From Gibbsiella quercinecans (lineage in GTDB: Bacteria; Pseudomonadota; Gammaproteobacteria; Enterobacterales; Enterobacteriaceae): 64,000 bases of DNA. The notes beneath the pieces are model-generated. The model was not told the DNA's origin. It ran no database searches and worked only from the letters and a program-made list of their open reading frames with translations. The stretch lies in assembly GCF_002291425.1 (NCBI RefSeq), contig NZ_CP014136.1, positions 4,464,001 to 4,528,000 of the forward strand, given 5' to 3'. A program made the translations under genes and the position numbers. Below are positions 25,810 through 38,430 of this stretch, one piece after another (the first letter of the stretch is position 1; the number at the start of each line of letters is the position of its first letter).

Positions 25810-25837
25810 TGCCGCCAGGGCTGACGCCGTGGCGGCA
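25810..25837 (+). terminator. hairpin after the TonB receptor gene
   Basis: Perfect arms TGCCGCCA (25810-25817) and TGGCGGCA (25830-25837), 20 bases after the receptor stop. No T-run follows, so it is a weak terminator candidate closing the inserted cluster. Confidence 0.4.
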
Positions 25838-25890
25838 TCGTGTTAAAAAGGAGGTCGGAGCAAGAAGTTCATCATTAACAGGAGATCCTG

Positions 25891-26214
25891 ATGCAGCTTT
25901 CGACGACCCCAACCCTGGAAGGGTTCACCATTACCGCCTATTGCGGCGTCGTTACCGGCGAAGCCATCCTCGGCGCCAATATTTTCCGTGATTTTTTTGC
26001 CGGCGTGCGTGATATCGTCGGCGGCCGTTCCGGCGCCTACGAGAAAGAGTTACGCAAGGCGCGCCAACTGGCGTTCAGGGAATTGGAAGAACAGGCCAAG
26101 GAACTGGGGGCCAACGCGGTGGTTGGTATCGACATCGATTATGAAACCGTCGGCAAAGACGCCAGCATGTTGATGGTTACCGTCAGCGGCACGGCGGTGA
26201 AAGTGAACCGTTAA
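25891..26214 (+). CDS. ybjQ: YbjQ, UPF0145 family protein
   Basis: 107 residues, the E. coli length, with the characteristic pentamer-forming YbjQ fold segments [31 protein letters not shown] and [19 protein letters not shown] precedes the ATG. Cytoplasmic, function unknown. It is the right-hand neighbour of the inserted cluster; in E. coli it sits next to ybjP. Confidence 0.93.
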   Translation: MQLSTTPTLEGFTITAYCGVVTGEAILGANIFRDFFAGVRDIVGGRSGAYEKELRKARQLAFRELEEQAKELGANAVVGIDIDYETVGKDASMLMVTVSGTAVKVNR

Positions 26215-26241
26215 TCCGACCGCAAGGCAAAGGAGCATGCA

Positions 26242-27072
26242 GTGGCGAAGGGATTATGGATCATAGCCGCCGCCAGCCTGTTGGCCGGCTGCCAGAGCGG
26301 GCAGCAGGGTGAAGGTGGCGCTTATCATGTGGAGACGCGCTACCGGGCGCAGGGCGCCGATGCGCGCATCCACTTTCTGGTGATGCACTACACGGCGGAT
26401 GATTTTCACGCTTCGCTAAAGACGCTGACCGACGAACACGTCAGCGCGCACTACCTGCTGCCGGCTCATCCGCCGCGGCAAAACGGCCAACCGGTGGTGT
26501 ATCAACTGGTGCCCGAGGCGCAGCGCGCCTGGCATGCGGGCGCCAGCCAGTGGCGTGGCCGCACCGGCCTTAACGATACCTCTATTGGCATTGAAATCGT
26601 CAATCGCGGCTTTTACCGCAGCTTGCTGTTCACCCATTGGCAGCCCTATACGCCGGAGCAAATCGCGCTGCTGGTGGATCTTAGCCGCGACATCATTAAG
26701 CGCTATGGCATTCAGCCGGTGGATGTGGTCGGGCACAGCGATATCGCTCCTTTGCGCAAACAGGATCCCGGCCCGCTATTCCCGTGGCGGCAGTTGGCGC
26801 AGGCCGGCATCGGCGCCTGGCCGGACGAAGCGGACGTGCGGCATTATCTGGCCGGCCGCGATCGCCATGCGCCGGTCGCCATGGCGCCGCTATTGGCCAG
26901 GTTGGCGCGCTACGGCTATGGCGTGGAAACGGATTGGGATGCACGCCAGCAGCGGCAACTGGTGGCGGCGTTTCAGATGCACTTCCGGCCGGCGGATTTT
27001 AGCGGCGCGCCGGATGCGGAAACCGAAGCGATTGCGGATGCCTTGTTGAGCAAATATGGGGCGGCGCGCTGA
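26242..27072 (+). CDS. amiD: N-acetylmuramoyl-L-alanine amidase AmiD
   Basis: Outer-membrane lipoprotein amidase of 276 residues, as in E. coli, which cleaves MurNAc-L-Ala bonds including those of anhydro-muropeptides. GTG start at 26242 after AAAGGAG. Lipobox LLAGC follows a short signal. Zinc-ligand regions of the amidase_2 fold are visible: LVMHYTADD, VVGHSDIAP and KQDPG. The C-terminal part (from about 195) is a peptidoglycan-binding-like domain. Its stop codon directly abuts the convergent ybjS stop with no spacer. Confidence 0.93.
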   Translation: MAKGLWIIAAASLLAGCQSGQQGEGGAYHVETRYRAQGADARIHFLVMHYTADDFHASLKTLTDEHVSAHYLLPAHPPRQNGQPVVYQLVPEAQRAWHAGASQWRGRTGLNDTSIGIEIVNRGFYRSLLFTHWQPYTPEQIALLVDLSRDIIKRYGIQPVDVVGHSDIAPLRKQDPGPLFPWRQLAQAGIGAWPDEADVRHYLAGRDRHAPVAMAPLLARLARYGYGVETDWDARQQRQLVAAFQMHFRPADFSGAPDAETEAIADALLSKYGAAR

Positions 27073-28080
27073 TTAGCGCGCGTGCAACATGCCGTGGGTT
27101 TTCAACCATTGGGCGGTGCGGTTGATGCCTTCGTCCAGCGAAACGATCGGCCGGTAACCCAACTCGTCTTGCGCCAGCGAGGTATCGAGCGTCAGATCGA
27201 AATTGAGCTTGGCCACGCCGTAATGGGTCAGCACCGGCTCTTTGTCTTTATTTCCCAGCTTTTCCATGCCGCGGGCCATCATATCCAGCATCGGATAGGG
27301 CACCGAACGGATACGGCACGCCATGCCAAGATCGTCAAACAACTGCTGGACGATGGTGCGCAGCGGGCGTGACTGCTGGTTGGTAATATTGTAGGCGCGC
27401 CCGGAGACGGTGTTTTCCGCCTGGGTAGCCAGCCACATGGCGTGTACGGCGTTTTCCAGATAGGTCATATCCACCAGCGCGCTGCCACCGTGCGGCAGCA
27501 GCAGGTTGCCGTAGTGCTTAATCATCTGCAGCAGGCGCGGCAACATCACGTTGTCGTGCGGGCCGAACAGCCCCTGCGGGCGCAGAATGGTGAAATGGGT
27601 CTGCGGGTTGGACAGCGCCAACTGGTGGATCACCTGTTCGCCGGCGGCTTTGCTGCGCGCAAATTCGTTGGCATAGCGTACCGGCCGGTAGTCTTCTTTG
27701 ATATTGCGGTGGTGGCGATAATCGAAATAAATAGCAGGGGAGGAGATATGGATAAACTGCGATACGCCATAGGCGGCGGCCCATTCCCCCAACCGGCGGG
27801 TGGCGCGCACGTTGGCCAGCTCGAACGCCTGCTCGCTGCCCCAGGGGGAAGTGAAGCTGGAGCAGTGCCACAGAACATCCACATCCGCCAGCATGGCCTT
27901 GGCCTGTGAAGAAACCAGCGTGGTGAGATCGGCTGCGATAAACTCGGCGCCCATTTTTTCCAGCAGGTTGCCCATGGCCTGATTGCGGCCAGTGGCGCGC
28001 ACTTTTATACCCTGATGGCGGAGATATTCAACGGCGTTGCGGCCTAACCCACTGGTTGCACCGGTAACCAATACCTTCAT
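27073..28080 (-). CDS. ybjS: YbjS, NAD(P)-dependent sugar epimerase-like SDR protein
   Basis: Extended short-chain dehydrogenase/reductase of 335 residues (E. coli 337). [20 protein letters not shown] is the nucleotide-binding TGATSGLG motif; [20 protein letters not shown] contains the Ser and the usual Tyr position region; C-terminal [12 protein letters not shown] is typical. ATG 28080 agrees with the E. coli start; six extra upstream codons are rejected. Substrate unknown. Followed in E. coli by ybjT, as here but 165 bases apart. Confidence 0.9.
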   Translation of the reverse strand: MKVLVTGATSGLGRNAVEYLRHQGIKVRATGRNQAMGNLLEKMGAEFIAADLTTLVSSQAKAMLADVDVLWHCSSFTSPWGSEQAFELANVRATRRLGEWAAAYGVSQFIHISSPAIYFDYRHHRNIKEDYRPVRYANEFARSKAAGEQVIHQLALSNPQTHFTILRPQGLFGPHDNVMLPRLLQMIKHYGNLLLPHGGSALVDMTYLENAVHAMWLATQAENTVSGRAYNITNQQSRPLRTIVQQLFDDLGMACRIRSVPYPMLDMMARGMEKLGNKDKEPVLTHYGVAKLNFDLTLDTSLAQDELGYRPIVSLDEGINRTAQWLKTHGMLHAR

Positions 28081-28245
28081 AACAGACTCTATTCTCACCC
28101 CAAATTGTAGACTGCGGGAGCGGTTGCCTGCACCCCTGCAAATGAGGTGCCATTCTTCCGTGATTTTGTGCGCTATGCAATCGGAAAGGGTTTAACTGCG
28201 GCAGCAAACTGTGCGGTTGGCCGACAAATAACCGCCTGATGCCCC

Positions 28246-29679
28246 TTAATGCCGATCTTGCCGCTGCGCCAACCGGGCAATGCGCTTTGCCATGCCACGA
28301 AAAATAAACAGGTGAGCGGGCATCATAAGGAACCAATAGAGCAAGCCGCTGAACCCGGCCGGGTGCCACCAGGCGCGCACATCAAGCTGCCGGTATGCGC
28401 CAAAATCCTTAATGCTGAAGGTCAGCCGCCCCAGCCCCGGCGCCTTCATACCAAACAGCAACGCCAACTGGCGCAGCGGCTTCATGGTGATCACTTTCCA
28501 GCCGTCCACCAGATCGCCTACTTGTAACGTCGCGCGAGCCGGGCGGCCATAGACCACGCCGTTGCCCGCCAGATCGTCCATCCAAGCCCGAATACGCCAC
28601 AGGATATTGGCGTAAAAATAGCCTTCTTTGCCGCCCAACTGCTGCACCACGTGCCACAGCGCTTCGCTGGATGCCGTGGTATCGATGGTAAAGCCGGCCT
28701 GCTTCGGGTAGAAGCCATAGCCGGGGCGCCAGCGGGCGCGTGCTTCGGGATCGTAGCCCCAGTCGGCGCAGGCCACCACTTCATCTTCACGCCGCAAGGT
28801 GTCCTTCACCGCCTGATCGAAAGTCGACAGCGTTTGCGGGATCAGCGCCTGCAGTGCTCTGCCGTCGGCAGGCAGATCGTGGTTCAGGCCCTGGATCAGC
28901 GCGTTAGCGATCGGCACCGGCACCGAGGTCACCATGCTGATAAACCACGCGGAGATAAAGCGTGTCGGCAGGGGGAGGGGAAGCAGCCAGCGTTTTTTGC
29001 CGCTGATGGCGATAAAGCGCTCGAACAGAGTTTGATAGCTGATGTATTCCGGGCCGGCGATGTCGAAAACCCGGTTCTCCGCCGCCGGATGCTGCAACAT
29101 ATCGGCCAGGTAGACCAGCAGATTGCACAACGCGACCGGCGATGATTTGGAGCGCACCCAACGCGGCGGGGTCAGTATCGGCAGGTTGTACACCATATCG
29201 CGCATGATCTCGAAAGCGGCTGAACCGGGGCCGACGATAATGCTGGCGCGCAGTTCCGTGATCGGAACGCCGCTGTCGCGCAGGATATCGCCGGTCAGTT
29301 GACGTGCGACCAGGTGCGGCGAGCGGGCGTCGCGCGGCTGCAACGCGCCGAGAAAGATCACCTGTTTGACACTGGCGTTGCGCAGCGCGTCACGCATATT
29401 TTCCGCCGCCTGGCGCTCTTTTTCGATAAAGTCATCGCCGTCGCCCATGCCGTGGATCAGGTAATACACCGTATCGATATTCCACAGCGCCGCAGCCAGC
29501 GTCTCCGGGCGGTAGACATCCACGTATTGACAACGCACGTGCGGCCAGTGCTGTTCCTGCAGCCATTCAATGCGCCGGGCGGCGGCGGTAATTTCATGCC
29601 CAAGCTCCGCCAGATGTGGGATCAGGTTCTGGCCAATATAGCCGCTGGCGCCAAGCACCAGTATGCGTTGGGGGATCAT
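28246..29679 (-). CDS. ybjT: YbjT, NAD(P)-binding SDR/DUF2867 protein
   Basis: 477 residues (E. coli 476). N-terminal Rossmann domain begins [20 protein letters not shown] and includes [20 protein letters not shown]. The C-terminal half, from about 330, is a DUF2867 domain ([54 protein letters not shown]) possibly membrane associated. The start 29679 has AAGG upstream; a 71-codon longer frame from 29892 overlaps the divergent DUF1294 gene and is rejected. Function unknown. Confidence 0.9.
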   Translation of the reverse strand: MIPQRILVLGASGYIGQNLIPHLAELGHEITAAARRIEWLQEQHWPHVRCQYVDVYRPETLAAALWNIDTVYYLIHGMGDGDDFIEKERQAAENMRDALRNASVKQVIFLGALQPRDARSPHLVARQLTGDILRDSGVPITELRASIIVGPGSAAFEIMRDMVYNLPILTPPRWVRSKSSPVALCNLLVYLADMLQHPAAENRVFDIAGPEYISYQTLFERFIAISGKKRWLLPLPLPTRFISAWFISMVTSVPVPIANALIQGLNHDLPADGRALQALIPQTLSTFDQAVKDTLRREDEVVACADWGYDPEARARWRPGYGFYPKQAGFTIDTTASSEALWHVVQQLGGKEGYFYANILWRIRAWMDDLAGNGVVYGRPARATLQVGDLVDGWKVITMKPLRQLALLFGMKAPGLGRLTFSIKDFGAYRQLDVRAWWHPAGFSGLLYWFLMMPAHLFIFRGMAKRIARLAQRQDRH

Positions 29680-29855
29680 CCATGCCGCCTTATCATCAAT
29701 GTGAACACCGTGCCCAAACGGCCGTGGCGCTTGAGTTTCATACCGCATAGCATGCCAAACCTGCCGGATAAAAGCACTGCGTAATGGATGATTTCTGTTT
29801 GCCAGTGCATGCCGGCCGCGGCACACTGGGCGCCTTTTCAGGTGGGGAGTGAACG

Positions 29856-30194
29856 ATGCGATTAGGGGCGTTGTGTTATCTGCTGCTGGCACTGGCCTGC
29901 GGCGCCAGCCTGTGGTGGCCGCAGCCGCTTTGGGCGGCGGTGGTGCTGATTAACCTGTTGACGCTGCTGATTTACGGCGCAGATAAGCTGGCGGCCATCC
30001 GGGCGTGGCAACGGGTGCCGGAAAGCACCCTGTTGGTCTTTGGGCTGATAGGCGGCTGGCCGGGAGCGATCTGCGGCCAGCAACTCTTTCGCCATAAAAC
30101 GCGCAAGCAGCCGTTCAAAACCTGGTTTATCTGCAGCGTGGTGCTGAACCTGGCCTTGATCTTGGCGATCGGCTACTGGCGATACGGCGGTTAA
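29856..30194 (+). CDS. DUF1294 small inner-membrane protein
   Basis: 112 residues with three or four hydrophobic segments (about 5-20, 26-42, 58-72, 90-106) and the DUF1294 motif [19 protein letters not shown] followed by [10 protein letters not shown] and [18 protein letters not shown] precedes the ATG. Function unknown. Its stop codon overlaps the convergent poxB stop by four bases. Not found at this place in E. coli, where ltaE lies between ybjT and poxB. Confidence 0.8.
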   Translation: MRLGALCYLLLALACGASLWWPQPLWAAVVLINLLTLLIYGADKLAAIRAWQRVPESTLLVFGLIGGWPGAICGQQLFRHKTRKQPFKTWFICSVVLNLALILAIGYWRYGG

Positions 30195-31912
30195 CGCAAC
30201 CAGTTGGTCTTGGCCAGCTCAACCACTTCATCGCCGCGGCCGTTGATGATGGCGCGCAGCATATACAGGCTGAAGCCCTTGGCCTGTTCAAATTTGATCT
30301 GCGGCGGCATCGCCAGTTCCTGTTTGGCGGTGACGACATCCAGCAGCCCCGGGCCGGGGTGTGCCAACAGTTCCTGCAGCGCGGCGTCCAGTTCGGACGC
30401 TTTCTCCACGCGGATGCCTTTAATGCCGGCGGCGTTGGCAATCGCCGCGAAATCCGGGTTGTGCAGATCGGTGCCGTCGGTCAGGTAGCCGCCCGCTTTC
30501 ATTTCCATCGCCACAAATCCCAGCACGCTATTGTTGAACACCACCACCTTCACCGGCAGTTTGAGCTGCGCCAGCGACAGAAAATCGCCCATCAGCATGC
30601 TGAAGCCGCCGTCGCCGCACAGCGCCACTACCTGGCGGTTTGGCTCCGTCGCCTGTGCGCCAATCGCTTGCGGCATGGCGTTGGCCATGGAGCCGTGGTT
30701 GAACGAGCCCAACAGGCGGCGTTTGCCGTTCATCTTCAGGTAGCGCGCCGCCCATACTGTCGGGGTGCCGACGTCGCAGGTAAAGACCGCGTCTTCGCTG
30801 GCGTATTGGCTGATTTGCTGTGCCAGATACTGCGGGTGAATCGGCTGATCGTCATTACGGGTCGCCAGGCTGTCGAGATCCTTACGGGCGTCGCGATAGT
30901 GCTCCAGCGCTTTATCAAGGTATTTGCGATCCTGCTTCGGCTCCAGCAGCGGCAGCAGGGTGGTCAGGGTGGTTTTGATATCCCCGACCAACGCCTGATT
31001 GACCGGGCAGTGGGCGCCGATACTGCCGGGGTTGATGTCGATCTGGATAATGGTGGCGTTGCTCGGGTAGAACGCGCGGTAAGGGAACTGGGTGCCCAGC
31101 AGCACCAGCGTATCGGCGTTCATCATCGCGTGATAGCCGGAGGAGAAGCCAATCAGCCCGGTCATGCCTACGCTGTAAGGGTTATCCCACTCAATGTGCT
31201 CCTTGCCGCGCAACGCATGCACGACTGGGGCCTGCAGCGTTTCGGCCAGTTTTACCACCTCGTCGTGGGCGCCGGCGCAGCCGCTGCCGCACATCAGGGT
31301 AATGTTCTTGGCACCGTTAAGGGTTTGCGCCAGCTTCTGTAGCTCGCTCAGCGGCGGCTGCACCAGCGGCAGCGCTGGGGTTTGCCATACTACCTGCGCG
31401 TCTTCTGGCGCCATACGCAGCGCCACGTCACCCGGCAGCACGATGACTGAAACGCCGCGGTTCAGGATCGCCTGCCGCATGGCGACTTCCAGCACGCGCG
31501 GCAGCTGCTCAGGGTTGGACACCAGCTCACAGTAATGGCTGCATTCGCGGAACAGCTCCTGCGGGTGGGTTTCCTGAAAATAGCCGCTGCCGATTTCGCT
31601 GGAAGGAATATGTGCGGCGATCGCCAGCACCGGCACGTGGTTGCGGTGGCAGTCAAACAGGCCGTTGATCAGGTGCAGGTTGCCGGGGCCGCAGGAACCG
31701 GCGCACACCGCCAGCTCGCCGGTGAGTTGCGCTTCGGCTCCGGCGGCAAAGGCGGCCACCTCTTCATGGCGGGTTCCCAGCCATTCGATGGTGCCCATGC
31801 GGTGCAGGCTGTCGCTCAGCCCGTTTAACGAATCGCCGGTGACGCCCCAAATTCGTTTTACTCCCGCTTTTTCCAGCGTTTTGGCGACCAGCGTGGCTAC
31901 TGTTTGCTTCAT
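30191..31912 (-). CDS. poxB: Pyruvate dehydrogenase (quinone), PoxB
   Basis: Peripheral membrane flavoenzyme that decarboxylates pyruvate to acetate and CO2 and passes electrons to ubiquinone. 573 residues (E. coli 572), start [20 protein letters not shown] after GGGGGA; five extra upstream codons rejected. ThDP-binding Glu region [15 protein letters not shown], the ThDP/Mg motif GDGGFSML...NN (about residues 430-460) and the membrane-binding C-terminal helix ([20 protein letters not shown]) are intact. In E. coli it is RpoS-controlled and used in late growth. Neighbouring ltaE and hcr-hcp of E. coli are absent. Confidence 0.95.
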   Translation of the reverse strand: MKQTVATLVAKTLEKAGVKRIWGVTGDSLNGLSDSLHRMGTIEWLGTRHEEVAAFAAGAEAQLTGELAVCAGSCGPGNLHLINGLFDCHRNHVPVLAIAAHIPSSEIGSGYFQETHPQELFRECSHYCELVSNPEQLPRVLEVAMRQAILNRGVSVIVLPGDVALRMAPEDAQVVWQTPALPLVQPPLSELQKLAQTLNGAKNITLMCGSGCAGAHDEVVKLAETLQAPVVHALRGKEHIEWDNPYSVGMTGLIGFSSGYHAMMNADTLVLLGTQFPYRAFYPSNATIIQIDINPGSIGAHCPVNQALVGDIKTTLTTLLPLLEPKQDRKYLDKALEHYRDARKDLDSLATRNDDQPIHPQYLAQQISQYASEDAVFTCDVGTPTVWAARYLKMNGKRRLLGSFNHGSMANAMPQAIGAQATEPNRQVVALCGDGGFSMLMGDFLSLAQLKLPVKVVVFNNSVLGFVAMEMKAGGYLTDGTDLHNPDFAAIANAAGIKGIRVEKASELDAALQELLAHPGPGLLDVVTAKQELAMPPQIKFEQAKGFSLYMLRAIINGRGDEVVELAKTNWLR

Positions 31913-32123
31913 AGTTCCCCCAAGCATAGTGAAAATAATATGAACTCAATCCGATGAGTCACAGACAGAGCGGTTACCTGTACAGGCTACCGGGTCTTTT
32001 GTCGATGAACGTCAGGAAAGGTAAAGCGCAGCGCTTCACCGAGTCTAGGAGAGCGCCGCCGGGGCGGTTTACCGATAAATGCCCTGACGTTTGTCAGGCG
32101 CGGGGGCGGCGCCTGACGAAGGC

Positions 32124-33020
32124 TTATGAGAACAGGGCGATCAGCACCGGCGCCAACAGGCTCAGCAAGAAACCGTGCACAATCGCCGAGGGCACAATTT
32201 CCAGCCCGGCGCTGCGTTGGAGCACCGGCAAGGTAAAGTCCATGGAGGTGGCGCCGCACAGGCCCAGGGCGGAAGAGCGGCTGCGGCGCACCAGCGCCGG
32301 GATCAGCATGATCGCAACCAGCTCTCGCGCCAGATCGTTGAAAAACGCGGCGCTGCCCATCACCGGGCCATAGGTATCGGCGATCAGAATGCCGGAGAGG
32401 GAATACCAGCCAAAGCCGGAGGCCATCGCCAGCCCTTCTTTCAGCGGCAGCCCGAGCAGCAACGCGGCCAGCGCGCCGCCCGCCAGCGCGCTGACACATA
32501 CCACGCCAGCGACGATCATGCCGCGGCGGTTAATCACCACCTGGCGCAGCGTCATACCACTGTTGCGCAGCTGTGTCCCGACCAGCAACAGCAAGAACAG
32601 CAGCGCGTATTCTCCGCCCTGCGTCGCATACTGCAACCACGGCCACTGCGCCAGCCCCAGAATAAAGCCGGCGAGCACCACGCCGCAGAGCTTGAGTGAT
32701 TCCAGCGCCATCAGCAGGCGGGAAGGCAAGGCCTCTTGCTTATGCGCACTGCGCCAGGGCGAGCGGCGCTCCAGCAGATATAGGGCCAGCAGGTTAAAGC
32801 AGAAAATGCACAGGAAAAACACGGCGGTATACTGGAAGATCAGCAGCAGGTTACTGCCCAGATTATCCAGAAACGCCAGGCTGATGCCCATAAAAAACAG
32901 GATGACATACACCATCCAACTAAGCAGGCGATTGACGGTGCGAATTAACGTTTTACTGCGCAGCGGAATAAGGTAACCGGCAATCAGCGGCACCAGAATG
33001 ATCAGCAGTCCTGAATACAT
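32124..33020 (-). CDS. lysO: L-lysine exporter LysO (YbjE)
   Basis: Inner-membrane protein of 298 residues (E. coli 299) of the LysO family, with about eight hydrophobic helices. It exports lysine and protects against thialysine in E. coli. Family stretches: GFGWYSLSGILIADTYGPVM, FFNDLARELVAIMLIPAL and GATSMDFTLPVLQ, including conserved acidic residues within membrane segments. AAAGGA lies upstream of the ATG. A small hairpin with ACCCGG/CCGGGT arms (33051-33070) lies in the leader; whether it regulates is unknown. Confidence 0.92.
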   Translation of the reverse strand: MYSGLLIILVPLIAGYLIPLRSKTLIRTVNRLLSWMVYVILFFMGISLAFLDNLGSNLLLIFQYTAVFFLCIFCFNLLALYLLERRSPWRSAHKQEALPSRLLMALESLKLCGVVLAGFILGLAQWPWLQYATQGGEYALLFLLLLVGTQLRNSGMTLRQVVINRRGMIVAGVVCVSALAGGALAALLLGLPLKEGLAMASGFGWYSLSGILIADTYGPVMGSAAFFNDLARELVAIMLIPALVRRSRSSALGLCGATSMDFTLPVLQRSAGLEIVPSAIVHGFLLSLLAPVLIALFS

Positions 33021-33208
33021 GAAAAATGCGCGTCCTTTGGAATGAGAAATACCCGGGCCGATGGCCGGGTGAACACGCTAACCAAATCCGGCTGCGGAGT
33101 AAAGCGGCAGATTTAACGATGTCTGCTTGACCTGTAAGGGGTTTTTTGCCCATGCTCTGGGGAGCCCACCCCGTTGGGGCGGAGAAAGGCACGCCTGGGA
33201 GGCGGTGA

Positions 33209-34861
33209 ATGTATTTAGAACGTCTGGAAATTGTCGGGTTCCGTGGCATCAATCGGCTATCGCTGGTGCTGGATGACAACACCCTGCTGTTGGGGGAGAA
33301 CGCCTGGGGCAAATCGAGCCTGCTGGATGCGCTGACGCTGCTGCTGGCCCCGGAACAGGTGCTGTATCGCTTTGAGGCACATGACTTTCATTTCCCGCCC
33401 GGCGATGAAGCAGCGAAGGAACGGCATCTGCAGGTGATCTTAACCTTCTGTGAAAAAGACACCGGGCATGCGCACTTGCCGCGCTACCGCGCGCTTTCCC
33501 CGCTGTGGGTGAAAGGCGAAGACAACCTGAACCGTATTCATTATCGCTGCGAAGGCGAACTCGAGGACGACGGCACCGTGTGCACCTGGCGCAGTTTTCT
33601 GGATGCGGACGGCAACCCGATTCACCTGCATCATATCGATAAGCTGGTGCTGGCGTTGGTGCGTATTCACCCCGTGCTGCGCCTGCGCGATGCGCGCTTT
33701 GTCCGCCGCTTGCGGCCGAACCGCCTGGCCAACAATCAGCCCGATCAGGCCGCGCTGGCGCAGCAGTTGGAGCAATTGACGCGCGAACTGGTGCGCAATC
33801 CGCAAAAACTGACCAACAATGAATTGCGCCAGGGATTGGCGGCGATGCAGCAACTGCTGGAGCACTATTTTGCCGAGCATGGTTCCCAGGTGGCGCGCAC
33901 CCGGCGGCGCCAACCGGAGGAACAGCAGGCCTGGCGTGCGCTGGACGGCCTTAACCGTATGGCGGCGGAGCCCAACAGCCGAAGCATGCGTTTGATCCTG
34001 CTGGGTATGTTCTCCACCCTGTTGCAGGCCAAAGGCGACGTCACGCTCGATCCCCATGCGCGCCCGCTGCTGCTGGTGGAGGATCCGGAAACTCGCCTGC
34101 ACCCGATTATGCTGTCGGTCGCCTGGGGGTTGCTTGATCAACTGCCCTTGCAGCGCATCACCACCACCAATTCCAGCCAGTTGGTGTCGCTGGCGCCGAT
34201 TGAGCACGTTTGCCGGCTGGTGCGCGGCTCCGGGCGGGTGGCGACCTATCGCCTGGGCGCGCGCGGCCTGGGGGCGGAGGACGGCCGCCGCATTGCCTTC
34301 CATATCCGGTTCAACCGGCCTTCATCGCTGTTTGCCCGCTGCTGGTTGCTGGTGGAGGGGGAAACCGAAGTTTGGTTGTTGAACGAATTGGCGCGCCAGT
34401 GCGGCTACCATTTCGAATCGGAAGGCGTGCGGGTGATTGAATTCGCCCAGTGCGGGCTGAAGCCGCTGCTGAAGTTCGCGCGCCGGATGGGGATCGAATG
34501 GCACGCCCTGGTGGACGGCGATGAGGCCGGTAAAAAATACGCCAATACCGTGCGCGGCCTGCTGGACAACCACGTTGATATTGAACGCGATCGCCTGACT
34601 GCGCTACCGGCGATGGACATGGAGCAGTTCATGTACAAAGAAGGGTTCAGCGCGGTGTATCACCGTGTGGCGGCGGTGCCGGCCAATGCCCAGATGCCGC
34701 TGCGCAAAGTGATCCAAAAGGCGGTGCATCACTCCTCAAAACCCGATTTAGCGATTGAAGTGGCGATGCAGGCCGGTGAGTGGGGCACCGATTCGGTGCC
34801 GCCGTTGCTGAAAAAGATGTTTTCGCGCGTGATCTGGCTGGCACGCGGGCGGGCTGATTAG
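33209..34861 (+). CDS. ybjD: YbjD, OLD-family ATP-dependent nuclease-like protein
   Basis: 550 residues (E. coli YbjD 552). N-terminal SMC/RecF-type ATPase: LERLEIVGFRGINRLSL, Walker A GENAWGKSS (about 30-38), and a signature/Walker B region around RPLLLVEDPETRLHP. C-terminal TOPRIM domain: LLVEGETEVWLLNELA with the conserved Glu, and HALVDGDEAGKKYANT with the DxD. Members of the overcoming-lysogenization-defect family are DNA nucleases, some of them phage-defence effectors; YbjD's own role is not established. GGGAGG precedes the ATG. Flanked by lysO and cspD because E. coli's aqpZ, ybjX and macAB are absent. Confidence 0.9.
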   Translation: MYLERLEIVGFRGINRLSLVLDDNTLLLGENAWGKSSLLDALTLLLAPEQVLYRFEAHDFHFPPGDEAAKERHLQVILTFCEKDTGHAHLPRYRALSPLWVKGEDNLNRIHYRCEGELEDDGTVCTWRSFLDADGNPIHLHHIDKLVLALVRIHPVLRLRDARFVRRLRPNRLANNQPDQAALAQQLEQLTRELVRNPQKLTNNELRQGLAAMQQLLEHYFAEHGSQVARTRRRQPEEQQAWRALDGLNRMAAEPNSRSMRLILLGMFSTLLQAKGDVTLDPHARPLLLVEDPETRLHPIMLSVAWGLLDQLPLQRITTTNSSQLVSLAPIEHVCRLVRGSGRVATYRLGARGLGAEDGRRIAFHIRFNRPSSLFARCWLLVEGETEVWLLNELARQCGYHFESEGVRVIEFAQCGLKPLLKFARRMGIEWHALVDGDEAGKKYANTVRGLLDNHVDIERDRLTALPAMDMEQFMYKEGFSAVYHRVAAVPANAQMPLRKVIQKAVHHSSKPDLAIEVAMQAGEWGTDSVPPLLKKMFSRVIWLARGRAD

Positions 34862-34914
34862 CCGGCCCATTCACGGCCGGAATCTGATTGACGCGCGTGC
34901 CAGCGAGGAAATAA

Positions 34915-34941
34915 AATGCCAGTCATACTGCGGCTGGCATT
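34915..34941 (-). terminator. intrinsic terminator of cspD (shared with ybjD)
   Basis: AATGCCAG (34915-34922) and CTGGCATT (34934-34941) form an 8-base stem. On the minus strand it is followed by TTATTTCC, giving a T-rich tail for cspD. It lies between convergent ybjD and cspD and may serve both. Confidence 0.7.
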
Positions 34942-34980
34942 GTTAACCTGGCAGTGCCGTGGTGAACTGCCGGATGCGTT

Positions 34981-35202
34981 TTAGGCAATCGCCTCATTTT
35001 CCAGTGGCACGATAAGGCTTGCATGGTTTCCTTTGGGCCCTTGGTGCACGTCAAACCGGACCTGCTGGCCCGCCTTCAACGTCCTGTAACCATCCATCTT
35101 AATCGTTGAGTAATGGGCAAAGATATCTTCGCCGCCCCCTTCGGGGCAGATAAAACCAAAACCTTTGGCGTTGTTGAACCATTTTACAGTACCCGTCTCC
35201 AT
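34981..35202 (-). CDS. cspD: Cold-shock-like protein CspD
   Basis: 73-residue OB-fold nucleic-acid-binding protein (E. coli 74). RNP1 KGFGFICPEG and RNP2-like DIFAHYSTI motifs are present. E. coli CspD is induced in stationary phase, inhibits DNA replication and is degraded by Lon. GAGGGATG precedes the ATG. Divergent from clpS, as in E. coli; the leader contains a hairpin with GTGAGC/GCTCAC arms (35256-35290). Confidence 0.95.
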   Translation of the reverse strand: METGTVKWFNNAKGFGFICPEGGGEDIFAHYSTIKMDGYRTLKAGQQVRFDVHQGPKGNHASLIVPLENEAIA

Positions 35203-35612
35203 GCTTTTACATCCCTCGCAATGCTATTTTAAGTGAGATGAATAACTGATTCCTGGTGAGCCTTCGTTGGTTAAAAGACCAGCAGCTCACAAAATTACAC
35301 TCTAGAGCAAATGATCATCACGTCAAGGGGATGGCTTTTGTCCGCCACAGGCAGTTCATCAAAGTTTGAAGCGGGTAACGCTATTGGCCGTTTTTAGCGC
35401 AAATACTGGCCGTTTTTGCCGGGGAGCGCGCATTGGGCAATACGGCAGGATGTGGCTGAAGATGTTAAAATGAACTTAGGCTGGGCGCTGCCATAATACA
35501 CACTGTGTGATCGGCATCGTTTAGCGCCTTTTTTTGCGCGCAGCCGAATGTTCCCGTTTGAATAACCCGTATGTGACCCCATATCAGGGTACAGAAGAGA
35601 AGATAAGCAGCG
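35203..35612. other. divergent promoter region cspD/clpS
   Basis: 410 bases without a gene. On the cspD side there is a leader hairpin, GTGAGC (35256-35261) and GCTCAC (35285-35290), with an inner TGGT/ACCA pair. On the clpS side a GCGC-T7-GCGC hairpin lies near 35525-35545. Promoter elements were not resolved with confidence. Confidence 0.5.
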
Positions 35613-35933
35613 ATGGGCAATAACAACGATTGGCTGAATTTTGAACATTTAGCTGAAGAAAAACAAATCGATGCGGTAAAACCGCCGTCTATGTATAAAG
35701 TTATACTTAACAACGACGATTACACACCGATGGAATTTGTGATTGACGTTCTGCAAAAGTTCTTTTCTTATGATATTGAACGCGCAACGCAACTGATGCT
35801 CACGGTGCACTATCAGGGGAAAGCGATCTGCGGGGTGTTCACCGCCGAAGTCGCAGAAACCAAGGTAGCTCATGTTAACCGTTATGCCAGGGAGAACGAG
35901 CATCCGTTATTGTGTACGCTGGAAAAAGCCTGA
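35613..35933 (+). CDS. clpS: ClpS, adaptor of the ClpAP protease (N-end rule)
   Basis: 106 residues as in E. coli. The core [20 protein letters not shown] plus [14 protein letters not shown] and AEVAETKV forms the N-degron-binding pocket (D-D and M/H residues). ClpS hands substrates with N-terminal Leu, Phe, Tyr or Trp to ClpA. Starts [18 protein letters not shown], the flexible tail needed for delivery. Followed by clpA after 159 bases. Confidence 0.96.
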   Translation: MGNNNDWLNFEHLAEEKQIDAVKPPSMYKVILNNDDYTPMEFVIDVLQKFFSYDIERATQLMLTVHYQGKAICGVFTAEVAETKVAHVNRYARENEHPLLCTLEKA

Positions 35934-36092
35934 CCGGGGCGTGCTTCAATAGGCGTCATCAGCACAGCCAGTTTGGGCGCGGGCAGCGAGCCGCCAAAGA
36001 GGCAAGATGGCGGGTATTCTGCCCAGGCTTAAAGTGGTAGGTAAGATAGCCTAGTGAACAGGCTCAAAGGTAATTTATTGGGGGAGGTGCCT

Positions 36093-38369
<2,277 letters not shown>

Positions 38370-38399
38370 TCGGCTTGCTGGTTAAGCGTTCTATCTATG

Positions 38400-38430
38400 G
38401 CCGCAACGGATAACGTTGCGGCTTTTTTTT
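38400..38430 (+). terminator. intrinsic terminator of clpA
   Basis: Perfect 9-base stem GCCGCAACG (38400-38408) / CGTTGCGGC (38414-38422), 5-base loop, then eight T (38423-38430). Textbook rho-independent terminator, 31 bases after the clpA stop. Confidence 0.92.

Noticed and set aside
24495-25838. 447-codon minus-strand open frame opposite the cluster's TonB receptor
   Set aside because: It mirrors the receptor gene, has low-complexity His/Arg-rich composition with no family resemblance, and the plus-strand frame has signal peptide, plug and barrel features. GC-rich third positions keep the antisense frame open.
33021-33208. Possible riboswitch in the lysO leader
   Set aside because: Only a short ACCCGG/CCGGGT hairpin is visible; the leader is too short for a lysine riboswitch and lacks its conserved core.
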